Shown here one piece after another: positions 40,520-52,694 of a DNA stretch of 64,000 nt; positions within the stretch are counted from its first letter, which is position 1, and every line of letters begins with the position of its first letter. The stretch is from Selaginella moellendorffii (taxonomy: Eukaryota; Streptophyta; Lycopodiopsida; Selaginellales; Selaginellaceae). Location of the stretch: assembly GCF_000143415.4 (NCBI RefSeq), contig NW_003314274.1, positions 1,154,040 to 1,218,039 on the forward strand. Reading direction: 5' to 3'. Below the pieces are notes generated by a model. That model saw nothing but the letters and a program-made list of their open reading frames with translations, made no database searches and had not been told where the DNA came from. A program made the translations under genes and the position numbers.

Positions 40520-42349
40520 ATGAGCTTGCGGCGAATTCGGGTGCTCCGCGAGCGGTTCCACACGGCAGCGGCATCGGTGATGAGTGACAATGCCAAGTTC
40601 TTGGAGACCGATGTGGACGGATGGAAGCGAAGGTATGGAGAACTCTCGCGAGCCGTGGATGCCGTGGTCGAGCAAGCAGGGGAGATTAGCATCAACACGA
40701 CAGTTTCGAGAGCTTTCGTGTCTCTTCTCAAGTGGTGCGTACAAGAGAATAATCTAGCACAAGTTCGTCGTGTGCACGACTTCGTGTCCGCGAGGCATCC
40801 CGGCTGCGCCGAAGACCAGTTCGTGGGAAACATGATACTACAGGCTTATCGGAAGCTTGGGCAGCTTGATCTAGCGTGTGCGGTATTTGCCGGCATTTGC
40901 AACAGAGATCTTTTCTCGTGGACTATCATGATCGCAGCTTTTGCCCGGGATGGGCACTTCTCCGAGGCATTGTTGCTGTTTAGACGGATGGAGCTCGATG
41001 GAATAAAGCCATCCCCGGTGACTTGCGTGACAGTTCTTGCCTCCTTCACGGGGCCCAGGCTTCTCCCGCAAGCTAGAAAGTTTCACGCAAGGATCGAAGC
41101 TCTGGGCCTGGAATCAAACGTTATAGTCGGGACTGCGGTGATCACAATGTATGGGAAATGTGGAAGCCTGACAGATTCCAGGCTAGTTTTCGAGAGAATG
41201 CCGCAAAAGAACCTCGTCACCTGGACGACGCTGATATCGACCTATGCCCAGCACGGCCATGGAAAAGAAGCGATGGAGATTTTCGAGAGGCTGCTCGCTC
41301 ATGGAGGATTGGAACCCGACGCGGTTGCTTGCGTGAGCGCTCTCGACGCTTGCTCGAGCCTGGCATCGCTAGAGCAGGGCAGGAAAGTTCACAGGATCGT
41401 CGTCTCGAGGGGATTCGAGAGCAACACAGTCGTGGCAAACGCTCTCGTGTTCATGTATGGGAAATGCGGGGCTGTGGAAGAATCGAGAGCAGCGTTTGAC
41501 ACGATCCAACACAAGAATCGCAACTCATGGAACTGCATGCTCACGGTTTACACCCAAGGAGGCCACTTCCGCGAGGCGATGGAGCTCTTCAAAAGGATCG
41601 ACGTAGAGCCGGACCACGTCACTTTTCTCTGCCTTGTTCTTGCTTGCTCTGGTGCGAAAGACCTTGCCGAAGGAATTGCCACTCACAGACTGATCGAAGA
41701 GAGCGAGGTTGCTTCGAACGAGGCCCTGTGCCACTCGCTCATGAACATGTACTCCAAGCTTGGGAGGCTAGAGAGCGTTAGGGAAATCTTCGAAAAGATG
41801 GCGAGCAAGAACGTGATCTCCTGGACGTCCCTCGTCTCGGCCCACGCCCAAGCCGGGGATCTGGAGATGACGCTGTCGCTCTTCGCGGGAATGCAGCTCG
41901 ATGGCGTCGCTCCAGACAGCATCGCGTTTGTGAGCGTCTTGTCTTCGTGCAGTCACGGAGGATTGCTCGAGAGCTTCCCAGTGCTCTTGCGGTGCATGGT
42001 GGAGGACTGCGAGATCCTTCCACGCGTGGAGCACTACGGCTGCGTTGTGGACGCTCTGGGACGGTGCGGGAAGCTTGACGAGGCGGAGAGGTTTGTGGAG
42101 GAGTTGCCGGTGAGAGTGGCAGTGCTGTGGATTGCGCTGCTAGCGGCGTGTTCCACTCACAAGGATGTGAGGCGCGCAAGGCGGGTCGCGGAGCGGGCAT
42201 TTGCGCTGGAGCCTCGGCATTGGTCGACGTATGTGATGTTCGCAAACATCCTGGGCGAGGCCGGTGAGCGGGATGAAAGCGCCGCGATCAAACAGAGAAT
42301 GGAGGAGTTGAAAGCTCGATCACAAGAAAAAGGAGCACATATTTCGTAA
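40520..42349 (+). CDS. PLS-class pentatricopeptide repeat protein, intronless, 609 aa
   Basis: A single open frame with successive PPR units: FVGNMILQAYRKLGQLDLA, DLFSWTIMIAAFARDGHFSE, IVGTAVITMYGKCGSLTDS, NLVTWTTLISTYAQHGHGKE, VVANALVFMYGKCGAVEES, NSWNCMLTVYTQGGHFREA and NVISWTSLVSAHAQAGDLE. The tail (VEHYGCVVDALGRCGKLDEA, then VLWIALLAACSTHKDVRRA) is an E-type region, without a DYW domain. Such proteins bind organellar transcripts one base per repeat and take part in C-to-U editing, greatly expanded in Selaginella. The first roughly 25 residues (MSLRRIRVLRERFHTAAASV) look like an organelle-targeting peptide, probably mitochondrial. The ATG at 40520 lies 15 bp after the F-box gene stop. Confidence 0.9.
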   Translation: MSLRRIRVLRERFHTAAASVMSDNAKFLETDVDGWKRRYGELSRAVDAVVEQAGEISINTTVSRAFVSLLKWCVQENNLAQVRRVHDFVSARHPGCAEDQFVGNMILQAYRKLGQLDLACAVFAGICNRDLFSWTIMIAAFARDGHFSEALLLFRRMELDGIKPSPVTCVTVLASFTGPRLLPQARKFHARIEALGLESNVIVGTAVITMYGKCGSLTDSRLVFERMPQKNLVTWTTLISTYAQHGHGKEAMEIFERLLAHGGLEPDAVACVSALDACSSLASLEQGRKVHRIVVSRGFESNTVVANALVFMYGKCGAVEESRAAFDTIQHKNRNSWNCMLTVYTQGGHFREAMELFKRIDVEPDHVTFLCLVLACSGAKDLAEGIATHRLIEESEVASNEALCHSLMNMYSKLGRLESVREIFEKMASKNVISWTSLVSAHAQAGDLEMTLSLFAGMQLDGVAPDSIAFVSVLSSCSHGGLLESFPVLLRCMVEDCEILPRVEHYGCVVDALGRCGKLDEAERFVEELPVRVAVLWIALLAACSTHKDVRRARRVAERAFALEPRHWSTYVMFANILGEAGERDESAAIKQRMEELKARSQEKGAHIS

Positions 42350-45300
42350 TTCACATGATCTTGGCGCTCGTGAGATGGTGCGGAAGAGCCTCATTCGTTT
42401 GAAAACAAGTGACCTTCTTCCCAGAGAGATCAGCAAGACCAATTGATGGATAGTTGAGGTGGGTTGCTTGAACCATCTCCAAGACCATTTGATTACGGAG
42501 GTGGACATGTTAATCCCAATGCTGCAGCTCATTCAGGATCTAACATGTCAAACTACGTTGGACTTGTGTCTGGGCTAGTTTCTGGACGGAAAGCTGTGCT
42601 CAAAGCATATCAGTCGCTCTGCCATGACGGCTTCCATTTTGACAACAAGAGCCTGTAAACTATTTGATCCAAGAATGCAAGATTTCATAGTCAGTTGTAA
42701 CCAAGGAAGATTTGATAGCTGCAAGACTCCTCTCAAGATGGTATGCTTTCAACAATGCAAGCTTTGGAACCTATGGAATGCTGCAGCTGTAATAAATGGG
42801 AACCACATCAGGTTATATAAGGATTCCTAATTGTAGCAAATCCTTACCTAAGGATTTGTGAGATGAGTAGCCTATCTTGGTGGTTTTTGTCTTTAAAGTC
42901 GAGCTGAACTATGCCTTTTGTCACTATGTGTGTGATTTGTAAAAAATGTAATAAATTTCCATGCATACATGCTAAAAGTGAATTTTCTCTTGCCAAAGAA
43001 TATTCTAGAGTATTTTTACATTTCTGCGCACCACTATTCTGATGGTATATGATACTTGTATATAATGAACTAATTGATGGGCCATACAAGTTGCCATGCC
43101 ATCATACTACCACTAGTTATAGATAATGTTTTCTCTATCAAAACTTGGTAAGAATGCTTTTCACATTGATATAATTGTATTTGTTATGTCCTCCATTATT
43201 GTGGGTTATTAGTTAACTTGTCTTTGTGGTAGATACCAAGCTGCAAGAAACTCATTGATAGGAAATTGTAGAAAACTATTATATAAGGTCTTCTCATGGC
43301 AATGTTTATTTCAATCCTCCTTCAAGCAATGAAGGTGGCACCAATAGACATGCCATAGCAATTCTAGGTAACCTAGAATTGCTATGGTGGTTTGATTTTA
43401 TGCAAGAGATGGAAACTAAAAGTTTTTATACTTTTACCATCTAAGATCTTCTCCAAGTTAGATAATGAACTTGCTACTATGATTTTATTTTATTGCATGC
43501 TACATAGTTCTAGTATAGCATAGTATTCAGAAGTAAGTCATTTAAATCTTTTAGAAGATTGGCGAAACTCTACAAAAGCAAGGTTATAGAAAGATTTATG
43601 AGCCTTTATTCTTTAGCAAATGGACTTATGTATGTATAACATTACTAAACATGGCTTTGCTTGGGACATTGAAAAATGTGAAAGAGACCTCTATTCATAG
43701 AAGATGGAGTAAGAAAGATTGAATAGTTTGAATTTAAAATAGACTATTGCAAACTTGGGTATAGGGTTTGTGTTGTTTGTGCTAGATAATGGGCCAAAAT
43801 AATTCATTGTATGCAATGCAATGCAGCAGGTGAATTGGTCTATTTCAAGATTGGCAGATCATGCATGAGCAGGTAAGTTATTATACCATTTTTGAGGTAC
43901 AATTTGTCTCTACCTATTTCTGTTGCTTGCCTTGGCTAGGTTCAAGGCTTCCCTGTTGGTGAAGCTTGCTGGAAAGGGTTTTGAAATGAATATGATGCCC
44001 AAATGTGGATGGAACAAAGATTAAGGCTTATGGTTTGGAAGATATGCCCCCTCGACAACCCATCTACATAGGAACCAATATTATCCTGTCCTCGATGTGA
44101 AAGTGACCAAAAGATTGGCATAAGCTTTGCTGCTTTGATGGAAGTTAGAATGAGCAGCAATGCTAGCTCAAAGCTCAGAATTCAGCAAGTTAGAGTTGGA
44201 ATATGGACTGGGCAATGCTTGTGCTAGTGGTGAGTTCTTCCTTTGATGGTCTTTCAAAGATCCAACTTCTACTGGCAAAGACTCTGTTGCAGTGTCTTTG
44301 GCGATGCTGAAGTTGGTGGAAGCTTTATCATACAAGAGATTTTAATAGCTTACTTTAAAGATCTCTTTGATCTATTACTTTTGGTTATCACTAAAATGTG
44401 TGTCAAATTGCAAGCACTTCATGAATTTGTTGAGGTCAAATCATGGTCTGGGCATGAAACACCTACAATAGTGCATCAATTCTAATACATTGCAGCACTT
44501 CCAGCAAAACTCCACTCTTATGCAAATACTGTCTTACTCCATTATCATAGAATGGGCAAAGCTTGCTCATAGCCACTCCCCGCTGAGTGTGGCTCATTAA
44601 AAAGCACTCACCATACCACAATTGTGATAATGGTCTAGACTGCCTTTGGATAATAGTCCTTGCCAATGTTGAGGAGTCGTGGTTCCAGCAGAGCATTGTT
44701 ATTTTCTAGTGTGTACTCAATTGTCTTGTCTCGCTCCATTGAATCTGTAATGTTACTTACCCTCCTCAAGACATCCAATCTATTTCAAAGGTTGATACTT
44801 GAAAGTCCACTAAGTCTTTGATCATCTGGACTCGGAACCTTGCCAACTACTAAAATTGAAATTGCGCATGCTTTGGAGACTTGTGCCTTGCACTCGAACA
44901 CAAGAAACAGTAGCCACCCGATGAACATGGCTTGGAGGAAAATAAACATCATTAGATATTCATGCAAATGAGTGGAATATTTATTTACCATATCCTTATC
45001 TCTTTGCTGGAGGTTTTATAGCTATGACAACTTCCTTGGATGCCAATAAGAACCACCATCACCAACTATGAATAATCCCTTAGATTGTGAAATATATTGG
45101 CAAATGTGATAAGTATCATAATGCATTGACTTATATTTTGTGGGTTTATTAGATGGCTTGCATAATTGGCTTTGCCCAGGGCCACTGTGATGGGAAAAGT
45201 TTTAGCCAAAAATGCCATACTCAAAGTCAAGGTATGCATATATATAAAGTATGTACATACAAAACCATCCCCTCTATTCTACAACCACCTTTTCTTTATG

Positions 45301-46209
45301 ACCTAATATTTGAAGTCAAAGTAAAAAAAAGTCAAACCAAATCCTTTTATAACTACTCTCTCCTTTTTATATCTTATATTTATCTTATTACCCATCTACC
45401 TTACTCTATCACAAACTTTATCTTCCACCATCTTTATAAAATTATTTGTTATATAACTTTTATATCCCTCCAACCTTAATATTTCTGCCACCATTTAAAA
45501 ATAATTTCTTGTGTAATCTATGCATTCAATTTAAATCTACCATCTTTAATACACCAATATTTTATAATATCAACAACAATACATAAAATATGATCTAAGG
45601 ACTATATAAGAAGGAACCCTATACAACACAAGACATTAGAGCATAGAGTGTGAAGTGATTCTAACATAAATTTTCTCTTTTAGTTTTGCAATATTTTTTC
45701 TTTAAGTTTTACTTGAAAAATATAAAAATTAGAAGCTCGTGGAAATTCCTCTCATTTTTCTTTCTCTCAAGGCACAAAGCATGCAGAGATGGTGCACTAT
45801 TAACCACCAACTTCAAACACAATGACTTCATGATAATGTAGAAAGAGGTTAAAGAATTAATGGGTTGGTTACTGGGTTAGTTAGGTTAATGGGTTAGTTA
45901 AGAATTATGGGATAATACTTAGTTGTAATTGGCAATGTGGCAAGTGAACTTTGACAGAACATTCAACTTGAAGAAAAAAGTAGCTAGCATTAGAGTCGTT
46001 ATCACTTATATAAAAAGCAATAAAACACACATTGAAGAAGTTGTTGCATTTGCAATCAAGTTAAGTATGTTGTTTTGATTAGAGGATTGAAAGAAGCAAA
46101 AGTATTGAGAGCTAAAGACATAGTTGCTATAAGAGATTCTAAATTGATTGTGAATCAAATGAATGGAAGTTGAAATGTCAAGAATCAAAGTTTAACACTT
46201 CTATCAAAA
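42350..46209. other. AT-rich intergenic DNA, no gene recognised
   Basis: Only short frames without motifs. One structured item, a 35-bp dyad at 43353-43387, is listed separately. Bases 45280-45620 are T/C-rich on the plus strand. Confidence 0.45.
43353..43387. repeat. Perfect 17-bp inverted repeat with a 1-nt centre
   Basis: CCATAGCAATTCTAGGT, then A, then the exact reverse complement. It could form a cruciform or RNA hairpin. There is no T-run and no nearby gene. Confidence 0.85.
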
Positions 46210-46341
46210 GATTATAAGCCATAAATTTTCCCTTTCCCATTTGCGAGCTTACCTCATCTAACTGACTACCATAGCTTTGGCTTTAGTTAAGTTCCCTCGC
46301 TAAAGTTCCAACCTATTATACCAATTTCTACTTGGTCTTAT
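46210..46341 (-). mobile_element. Left part of an older LTR split by the younger element
   Basis: TATAAGCCATAAATTTT... follows the first 130 bp of the younger LTR with about 20 percent change, mostly C/T differences. It continues after the younger element at 53863. Confidence 0.8.
46337..46341. repeat. 5-bp target site duplication CTTAT, left
   Basis: The same CTTAT is found at 53858-53862 on the other side of the element. Confidence 0.9.
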
Positions 46342-47500
46342 TGTAAGCCACAAATTTTTCCTTTCCAATTTGCCAGCTTACCTCGTCTATCCGACCAACT
46401 CTGCCTTGGCTTGTGCTAAGTTCCCTCGCTAAGGTTCTCGCCTATGGTACCAGCTCTTACTTGGTCCTACTTGGTTTCAGCTACTCACTACACGAGCAAT
46501 GGAGTGTTAGCCATCCATTTACGGATTCCCCAAATCTCTCCCAATCCCCCTCCCCGGGTTAGACTGGACTTAAGGTTCGGCTACACTCCCCGTAGGCACA
46601 AGCAGCCAAGCACACTAAGCCTCCAGATTCCTAACACCCCTTGGTACCACAAGACTTGATCATGGGACCCTCTAAATCCCAAGCCTTGGGTGCAGCACTT
46701 GCTTCGGGACGTCGGGGCGAAACACCGTGGCCTAACGGCCCGGTATGGGTACCTCTACCCCCCCACTCCCATCCCGAAAGGAAGGCCCAAGCCCCTAGGA
46801 AGGGCGAGGACCAATGAGCCACAAGGTACTCAAGTGGGGCACCACTCCACATGAGCTGGGAGCACCGCAATCGGTTTCCCTTTCGGGAGTGGGAGCTGCT
46901 CTTGAGCACTTCCCTGGGTGGCCCCTCTGGCACCACTCAAGCCCATGCTCACTCCCACCCAAGGCCCCTCGGCCCCAGTCTCAACCTCAAGTCAGTTTGG
47001 AAGCACCACTGGAGAGTTCCTTCAAGACTGGTTCCTGGACCTCACTATCCCTACTATACTTTTGGAACCCCTTGCAGCCCCCCCCCCCCCGGGAGACACA
47101 CGCTTTGGGCTTTCACCCCTTGAGCTGTATTAGTATGTGGACTTAATCTCAGAATCGATCTCGGACTCGATCTCGGACCCGACTTCGGATTCGGTCTCGG
47201 ACTTGATCTCGGACTCGATCTCGGACCCGATCTTGGACTCGACTTCAGACTCGACCTCAGACTCGGTCTCGGACCCGATTTGGATCTCGGACTCCATCTC
47301 GAACTCAGTCTCGAACTCGGTCTCGATCTCGGTCTCCGATTCGGCCTCGGCTCGATCCCGGACTCTATCTCGAACTCGGTCTCAGAGTCGGTCTTGGACT
47401 CGATCTTCGACTCGGTCCCATTCGATGAACTCTTTGTCATTTCGGTCAAGCTTTCGGGGATCCTTTAGCCTATGACATCTCGGGGAGTCGGTTCCTTACA
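46342..47500 (-). repeat. 3' LTR of the chromovirus (left)
   Basis: Highly similar to 52695-53857. It contains a poly-C run of about 11-12 (47080) and a 12-bp GATCTCGGACTC-type array at 47146-47450. The adjoining polypurine-like tract on the minus strand is GGGTGGTGGAGT at 47501-47512. Confidence 0.92.
47146..47450. repeat. 12-bp TCGGACTCGATC-type tandem array in the 3' LTR
   Basis: About 25 imperfect units of TCGGACTCGATC / TCGGACCCGAT. The Ser-Asp-rich and Arg-Pro-rich frames across it are artefacts of the repeat. The matching array in the other LTR lies at about 53512-53790. Confidence 0.85.
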
Positions 47501-47903
47501 ACTCCACCACCCATAGAAGAAGTTCGATGCCCACATCGAACGTCTCTTTTTATCCTATGACTTGTTGACCATGTCTCCGGGGGCATCCCCCCACTTAGCG
47601 GTGTGCCTAAGTTAGCCTCCCCGGCCAAGAGCCCATGACAACGGAATATAGGTGTCCCTATACCCCTCACCTCACCACGCCCTAGTATGGGGTCGGGACT
47701 TGAACCTAGCCTTGCTTTACTAGGGGGTTGGGACTCGAACCCAACCTTCGTAGAATACGTTTATGGATTCGACATCCCCACGGGGAGTCAGGCGTAGTGC
47801 CCTACGCCTGGTCGACCTATCCAACCCATGCTAATTAGCTTACCTTCGGTGCGCCTTTGGGTCCCAACATATGCCACTTGCTCAACTTTGCAAATTGATA
47901 TTT

Positions 47904-50900
47904 TTAATTGAACTTTGCATAAGTACATAGAGTTCTGCCTTGCAGAAATTCCTCCACTAGATCTTGTGCGTTCGCTAGGTTCACCTCCGGTTCCCATGTT
48001 GCTTCGCAATGTGGAAATCCTTTCCACTTCACATGGAACTCTCTCACCTCGCGTCCTTGTCGCTTGCTCTTGCGCGCATTGAGGATGGCCTTGACTTCGT
48101 ATTCCTCTTCCCCTTGGATAACCTCAAGTAAAGGTCTCACTTGGTCCTTGCGAAGCGGATCCTCAAAGTACGGCTTGAGTAAGTTCACATGAAACACTGG
48201 GTGCATCTTCCCCATCTCTCGAGGAAGTCGGAGTTGGTAAGCCACTTTACCGATTCGTGCCTCAATCTCGTAAGGCCCCGTGAACCTGCTTAAGGAACTC
48301 AAGATCAATTCATTTACAGGAATACATGCATTTTTACCTTTGGGTCAACTTTCGGCTGATCCCACTTGGTAGCCTGAGGTTTGGTGTTCAGCCACACCTT
48401 CTCCCCAGCTTGGAACTCTACGTCCCGACGCTTTTGGTTCGCATACTTGGTTTGCCTTTGTTGAGCTCGTTCCAAGGAATCCCTCACTAGATTCCAGATG
48501 TTGAGTCTTTCCACCGTGAATGCCTCCACTGCGGGTAACTCTCCATGATACTCGGCCACGCCGAGTTCCACAGGACTTTCAATAACTCGCCCATTGATGA
48601 CTTCCCATGGACTCACCCCGATACTCGAATGTGGTGAGTTGTTATAACACATTTCCGCAAGTCCCAAATGACTTACCCAATCGGTCTAGTCTCCCGAGAC
48701 ATAGCATCGCAAATAATCCTCCAGCTGCCTATTCACCCTTTCCATTTGTTCGTCTGTCAAGAAGTGTTAGTGCCATCCAACTTGACTTAATACCCCATAC
48801 CTGTCTGTGGGTGGTAGGCTGTGCTGAATTTCAACTTGGTGCGATACTGTTCTAGGAGAGTTCTCCAAAACCTACTAGTGAAGATCTTATCTCGATCTGA
48901 GATAATCTCTTCTGGCCTTCCCTACACTCGAACCACTTGTTCGAAGAACAACTTTGCCACACCTTCCACATCCACTTCCATTGTGGTGGGTATGAAATGT
49001 GCCATTTTCGAAAATCGGTCCACCACCACGAATATCGCATCAAACCCCTCGCTTGGGGGAAGTCCAGTGATGAAGTCCATCGTAAGACATTTCTATGGAC
49101 GATTTGGAATTGGGATGCTTTGCAACAAGCCCCCACTAGCCTTAGTCACGGCTTTTACCTGCTGACATGTTGGACATGTCTTTACATAGTCTTGGACGTC
49201 CTTAGCCATATCTGGCCAATGGTACTTCCTCTTGAGTAAGCCCATCGTCTTGGGCACTCCGCCGTGTCCCACAAGAGGTCCGTCATGACACTCTTCTAAG
49301 GCTACCTTCCTTAATTCCCCTTCTGGAACATACACCCTTGTTTGCTTGTAATAGATAAGTCCGTTGCGTTCTGCATAGCCCGTTTTCTCTTCTGTTGGCA
49401 GCCCACCTATCTGGTGAGCTTCCCGCGCCTCTAGATTCCTCAGCAACATTTCTTGTGCTAGACCATCGTTCTCATATGCTGTCCGCACATCGTCCCAGAA
49501 GGTTGCTGTTGCGCTGGATATTGCCAACCTCAAGCTCGCTTTTCAACTTAGCGCATCCGCCACGATGTTGCTCTTCCCAGGCTTGTACAGAATCTCGCAA
49601 TCAAACTCGGCCAAGGCATTGGCCCACCGGCCTTGTTTCCCTCTCAAGTGTTTCGTTGCCATATTGTCTGTGTAAACCTTGAAGTGTCTCCCAAGGTAGT
49701 GTTGCCACTCCTTGAGCGCCTTGACCACCGTAAACAATTCCTTCTAGTGGGCAGGCCACTTCCGTTGAGCCTTGTCCAACTTCTTCGAGAAGAACGCTAC
49801 TGGATGGTTGTCTTGCTTCAAAACTGCGCCTAACGCAAAGTCTGAAGCATCCGTTTCTACTTCAAAGTCCTTGCCAAAGTCTGGTAATGCCAATACGGGA
49901 GCCTTCCTCAACTTCCCTTTGAGGTGGACGAATGCCGCCTCGCATTCCGCTGTCCATACCATCTTCCCTTTTCCTGTTTGGTCCGTTAAGGGCAGGGCTA
50001 CTCTCGAATAGTGTCTGATAAACTTTCGATAGTAGTTGCATAGCCCCAGGAATGCCCTCAACTCGTGTACATTCGATGGTCGCTCCCATTCCTGGATTGC
50101 TTGGACCTTCTCCGGGTCCACCTTGAGCCCATCCTGGCCCACCACATGCCCGAGAAACTTTACCTCTTGTTGAGCAAAGTCACATTTGCTCTCTTTAGCA
50201 TACAGTTTGTGTTCCCTTAGTTTCTCAAACACCTTCGCCAAGTGTTCGGCATGCTCTTCTAGCGTCTCGCTATAGATCAGGATGTCGTCAATATAGACGA
50301 CCACGAAGTGATCCAGATAGGGTACAAAGATGTGGTTCATCAGCGCCAAAAACGTTGCCAGCGCATTACATAGCCCGAAGGGCATCACCAGAAACTCAAA
50401 GCTCCCATACTTCGTTTGACAGGTTGTCTTCTCGACATCTTCCTTGGCTACCCTGATCTGGTAGTATCCTGACCTTAGGTCAATCCTCAAGAAGTATTTT
50501 GCCTTTCCCAACCTATCGAATAGGTCCTCAATCCTTGGCAAAGGGTACTTGTTCTTCTTTGTATACTTGTTGAGCAACCGGTAGTCTATGCACATGCGCA
50601 TAGATCCATCTTTCTTTTTCACAAATAACACCGGCGCCCCATACGGCGACTTGCTCAACCTAACATACCCTTTGTCCACCAACTCCTCTAGTTGGCACTT
50701 GAGCTCCTTGAGTTCTTTTTCGTTCAAACGATAAGGGGGACAAACCACCACCTCAGCACCCTCGACCAGTTCAATCTTATGTTCTATCGGTCGTGCTGGG
50801 GGCAGCCCCGCCGGTAGCTCCTCCGGCATGGTATCCTGGAATTGGTCCAACACCCGCTGGATCACTAAAGGTACTTCTTCTGTTCCTGTCTTTTTGTCAC

Positions 50901-51170
50901 TCTTCACCGAGAGTAAGCACAAAAAGGCTGCCTTAGTTCCTTTAGTGAGTTGTCCTCTCGTGGACACCATGTTTAAGCAGGAATCTTTGGCCTTGCTTTG
51001 CCCTACCTTTAGATCTTGGGCCTCCACCCTAGATCTTCTTCCTTGGGCATTTGCCAGTACCACAAGGTTCCTACCTTGTACATGCAAGGCTACCATGAAC
51101 CGATTGAACTAATCCATTCCGAAGATCACGTCAAATCCCACCATGTCCAACACGGTGAAATCCATGTCCA
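47904..51170 (-). pseudogene. Chromovirus pol: RT, RNase H, integrase and chromodomain
   Basis: RT at 51096-49744 is open and has [46 protein letters not shown] and the catalytic [12 protein letters not shown]. RNase H continues through [14 protein letters not shown] and, after a TAG at about 49744, VYTDNMATKHLRGKQGRW. The integrase HHCC part (HDGPLVGHGGVPKTMGLL, CPTCQQVKAV) ends at a TAG at 49093. The core follows ([31 protein letters not shown]) and is split by a roughly 40-bp insertion near 48775. The C-terminus has GEKVWLNTKP, then HPVFHVNLLKPYF and a chromodomain (YEVKAILNARKSKRQ, FHVKWKGFPHCEATWEPE). The stops make it non-autonomous. Confidence 0.88.
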
Positions 51171-51174
51171 CCTT

Positions 51175-52620
51175 CTAAGTCCCCACTTCGACTCTCGCTT
51201 GTCGAAGTACCTCATCGGTGCTTTGGCTACCTTGAACAAACTCTATAGTCCTTGGTTCGCCTAGCCGCTGCACCGTTAATCCGGCTTGCCGGACTATGTC
51301 TACAGCCACAAAATTATCCGAAGCACTCGTGTCAATAAGGATCTTAACAAAGCTACCTCCGAGCTTCCCTTGGAGGGCTAGTAGATGTCCCGAACGACTC
51401 TCTACCAAAGTTGCTCGTGTAATGAGTAACTTTGAGTTAGGGACTGGATCACATACCTCAGTTTGGACTTCACCCGACTTGATGGCCATATTGGCTCTGG
51501 CCTTCTTCGGGTAAGGACATTCCCTCGAAAAGTGTCCCGCTTCGCCGCAGTTGTAGCATACGTTGTTTCCCACGCTGCTATACGACTTGACGTTCTTATC
51601 CGTGGGTTTGTCTCTTTTCGCTTGACTCCCCCACGTACTCGCTCGCTGGCCACCGGATTTGCCGTTCCGGAACCCCGAGGACTCATTCTTAGAGAAACTC
51701 TTCTTGAATTTCCCTCTGCTAAATGTTCCCCTTGGTTTGGCCCCTTTGCTAAACGTGGATCCCGACCCCGTCGTGTTCCCCTTTTGTAGGTTATCATTGA
51801 AATGCACTTTGATGGCCGCATCCAATGCTTCCTTGTAGTTGGTCGGGTTCCACCGCATCATTTCACCGCGAGCCCAGGTTTGCAAACCTGATATGAAGGC
51901 ATGGAACGCATCCATATCCCCCATGTCTGTGACAAGTATCCTCTTTGCCATAAACCCATTCACATACTCCTGAATGGTTCCGGTCTACTTCAGCCTACTC
52001 AGCTCATCCCTTAGATGTAGAGTAGCATTCGGAGGAACGTAAGTTGCGCGGATCCTCGCCTTCATCATTTCCCAAGTGGCCACTGGTCCTTCGTTGGCCT
52101 TTGTCATTCTCCACCAAGACTTGGCATTATCTGCCAAGTATGGTTTTGCACATGGGACCTTCTCCGAGCTCGGTAATCGCAACGCTCGGAAGTAGTCCTC
52201 CATATCATAAAACCAATCCTCCACCACCTTATAGTCATTCACTCCCTTGAAGACTGGTGGGGGCTTTGGTTTGTACTTGGGAACTGCTTGAGGGACTGAT
52301 TCCACTTCGGTCTGTTTGACCTTGTCTGGTTTTGCCTCAGCCTTTACCGAAGGGTCTGCACCTTCTGCGCTGCCAGCATCCGCAGTCTTTCACTTTTTCT
52401 TCCGCTTCTCATCACACTTTAGCTTGCGTACGAGAGTCTCCAACAGGGCATTGGTCTGCGCCAATTGTCCTTCTAGAACGTCCAATTGAGCCTTGGATGA
52501 CCGAACCTCACCACCAGACTCCTGTTTGGAAGTTGCCTCACTGGAGTCCTCCTCATGTAAGGATTCCTCATCCATAGCCTCCTGTTCGACCGGAGGCTCC
52601 AGCTCTGGAGGAGGTTCCGG
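51175..52620 (-). pseudogene. Chromovirus gag and protease
   Basis: A coiled-coil-like Gag start (QLDVLEGQLAQTNALLETLV), a capsid-like region (WFYDMEDYFRALRL, WWRMTKA), and after an in-frame TAG, EYVNGFMAKRI and WNPTNYKEALDAA. The zinc knuckle is CYNCGEAGHFSREC near 51540. The protease has ILIDTSASDNF, with Ser for the usual Gly after DT. The segments share a single frame but are separated by TGA at about 52388, TAG at about 51983 and TAG at about 51175. Confidence 0.85.
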
Positions 52621-52678
52621 GTTCGCTTACGTCCTGCCCTTGCGATCTGCCTCTATCCTTTGCTAGAACTGAGGAAGA

Positions 52679-52691
52679 GGCTCTGATACCA
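52679..52691 (-). other. Primer binding site for initiator tRNA-Met
   Basis: On the minus strand, two bases inside the 5' LTR, the sequence TTGGTATCAGAGCC complements the 3' end of plant tRNA-iMet, the usual primer of chromoviruses and many plant LTR elements. Confidence 0.85.
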
Positions 52692-52694
52692 AAT

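Noticed and set aside
46814-47146. Pro/Ser-rich proteins in the LTR (also 53167-53502)
   Set aside because: They occur identically in both LTRs and run into the poly-C tract; non-coding LTR sequence.
47137-47475. Ser/Asp-repeat and Arg/Pro-repeat proteins in the LTR (also 53506-53806)
   Set aside because: Both strands are open because the 12-bp repeat is a multiple of three. No start context or family fits, and the tract is inside an LTR.
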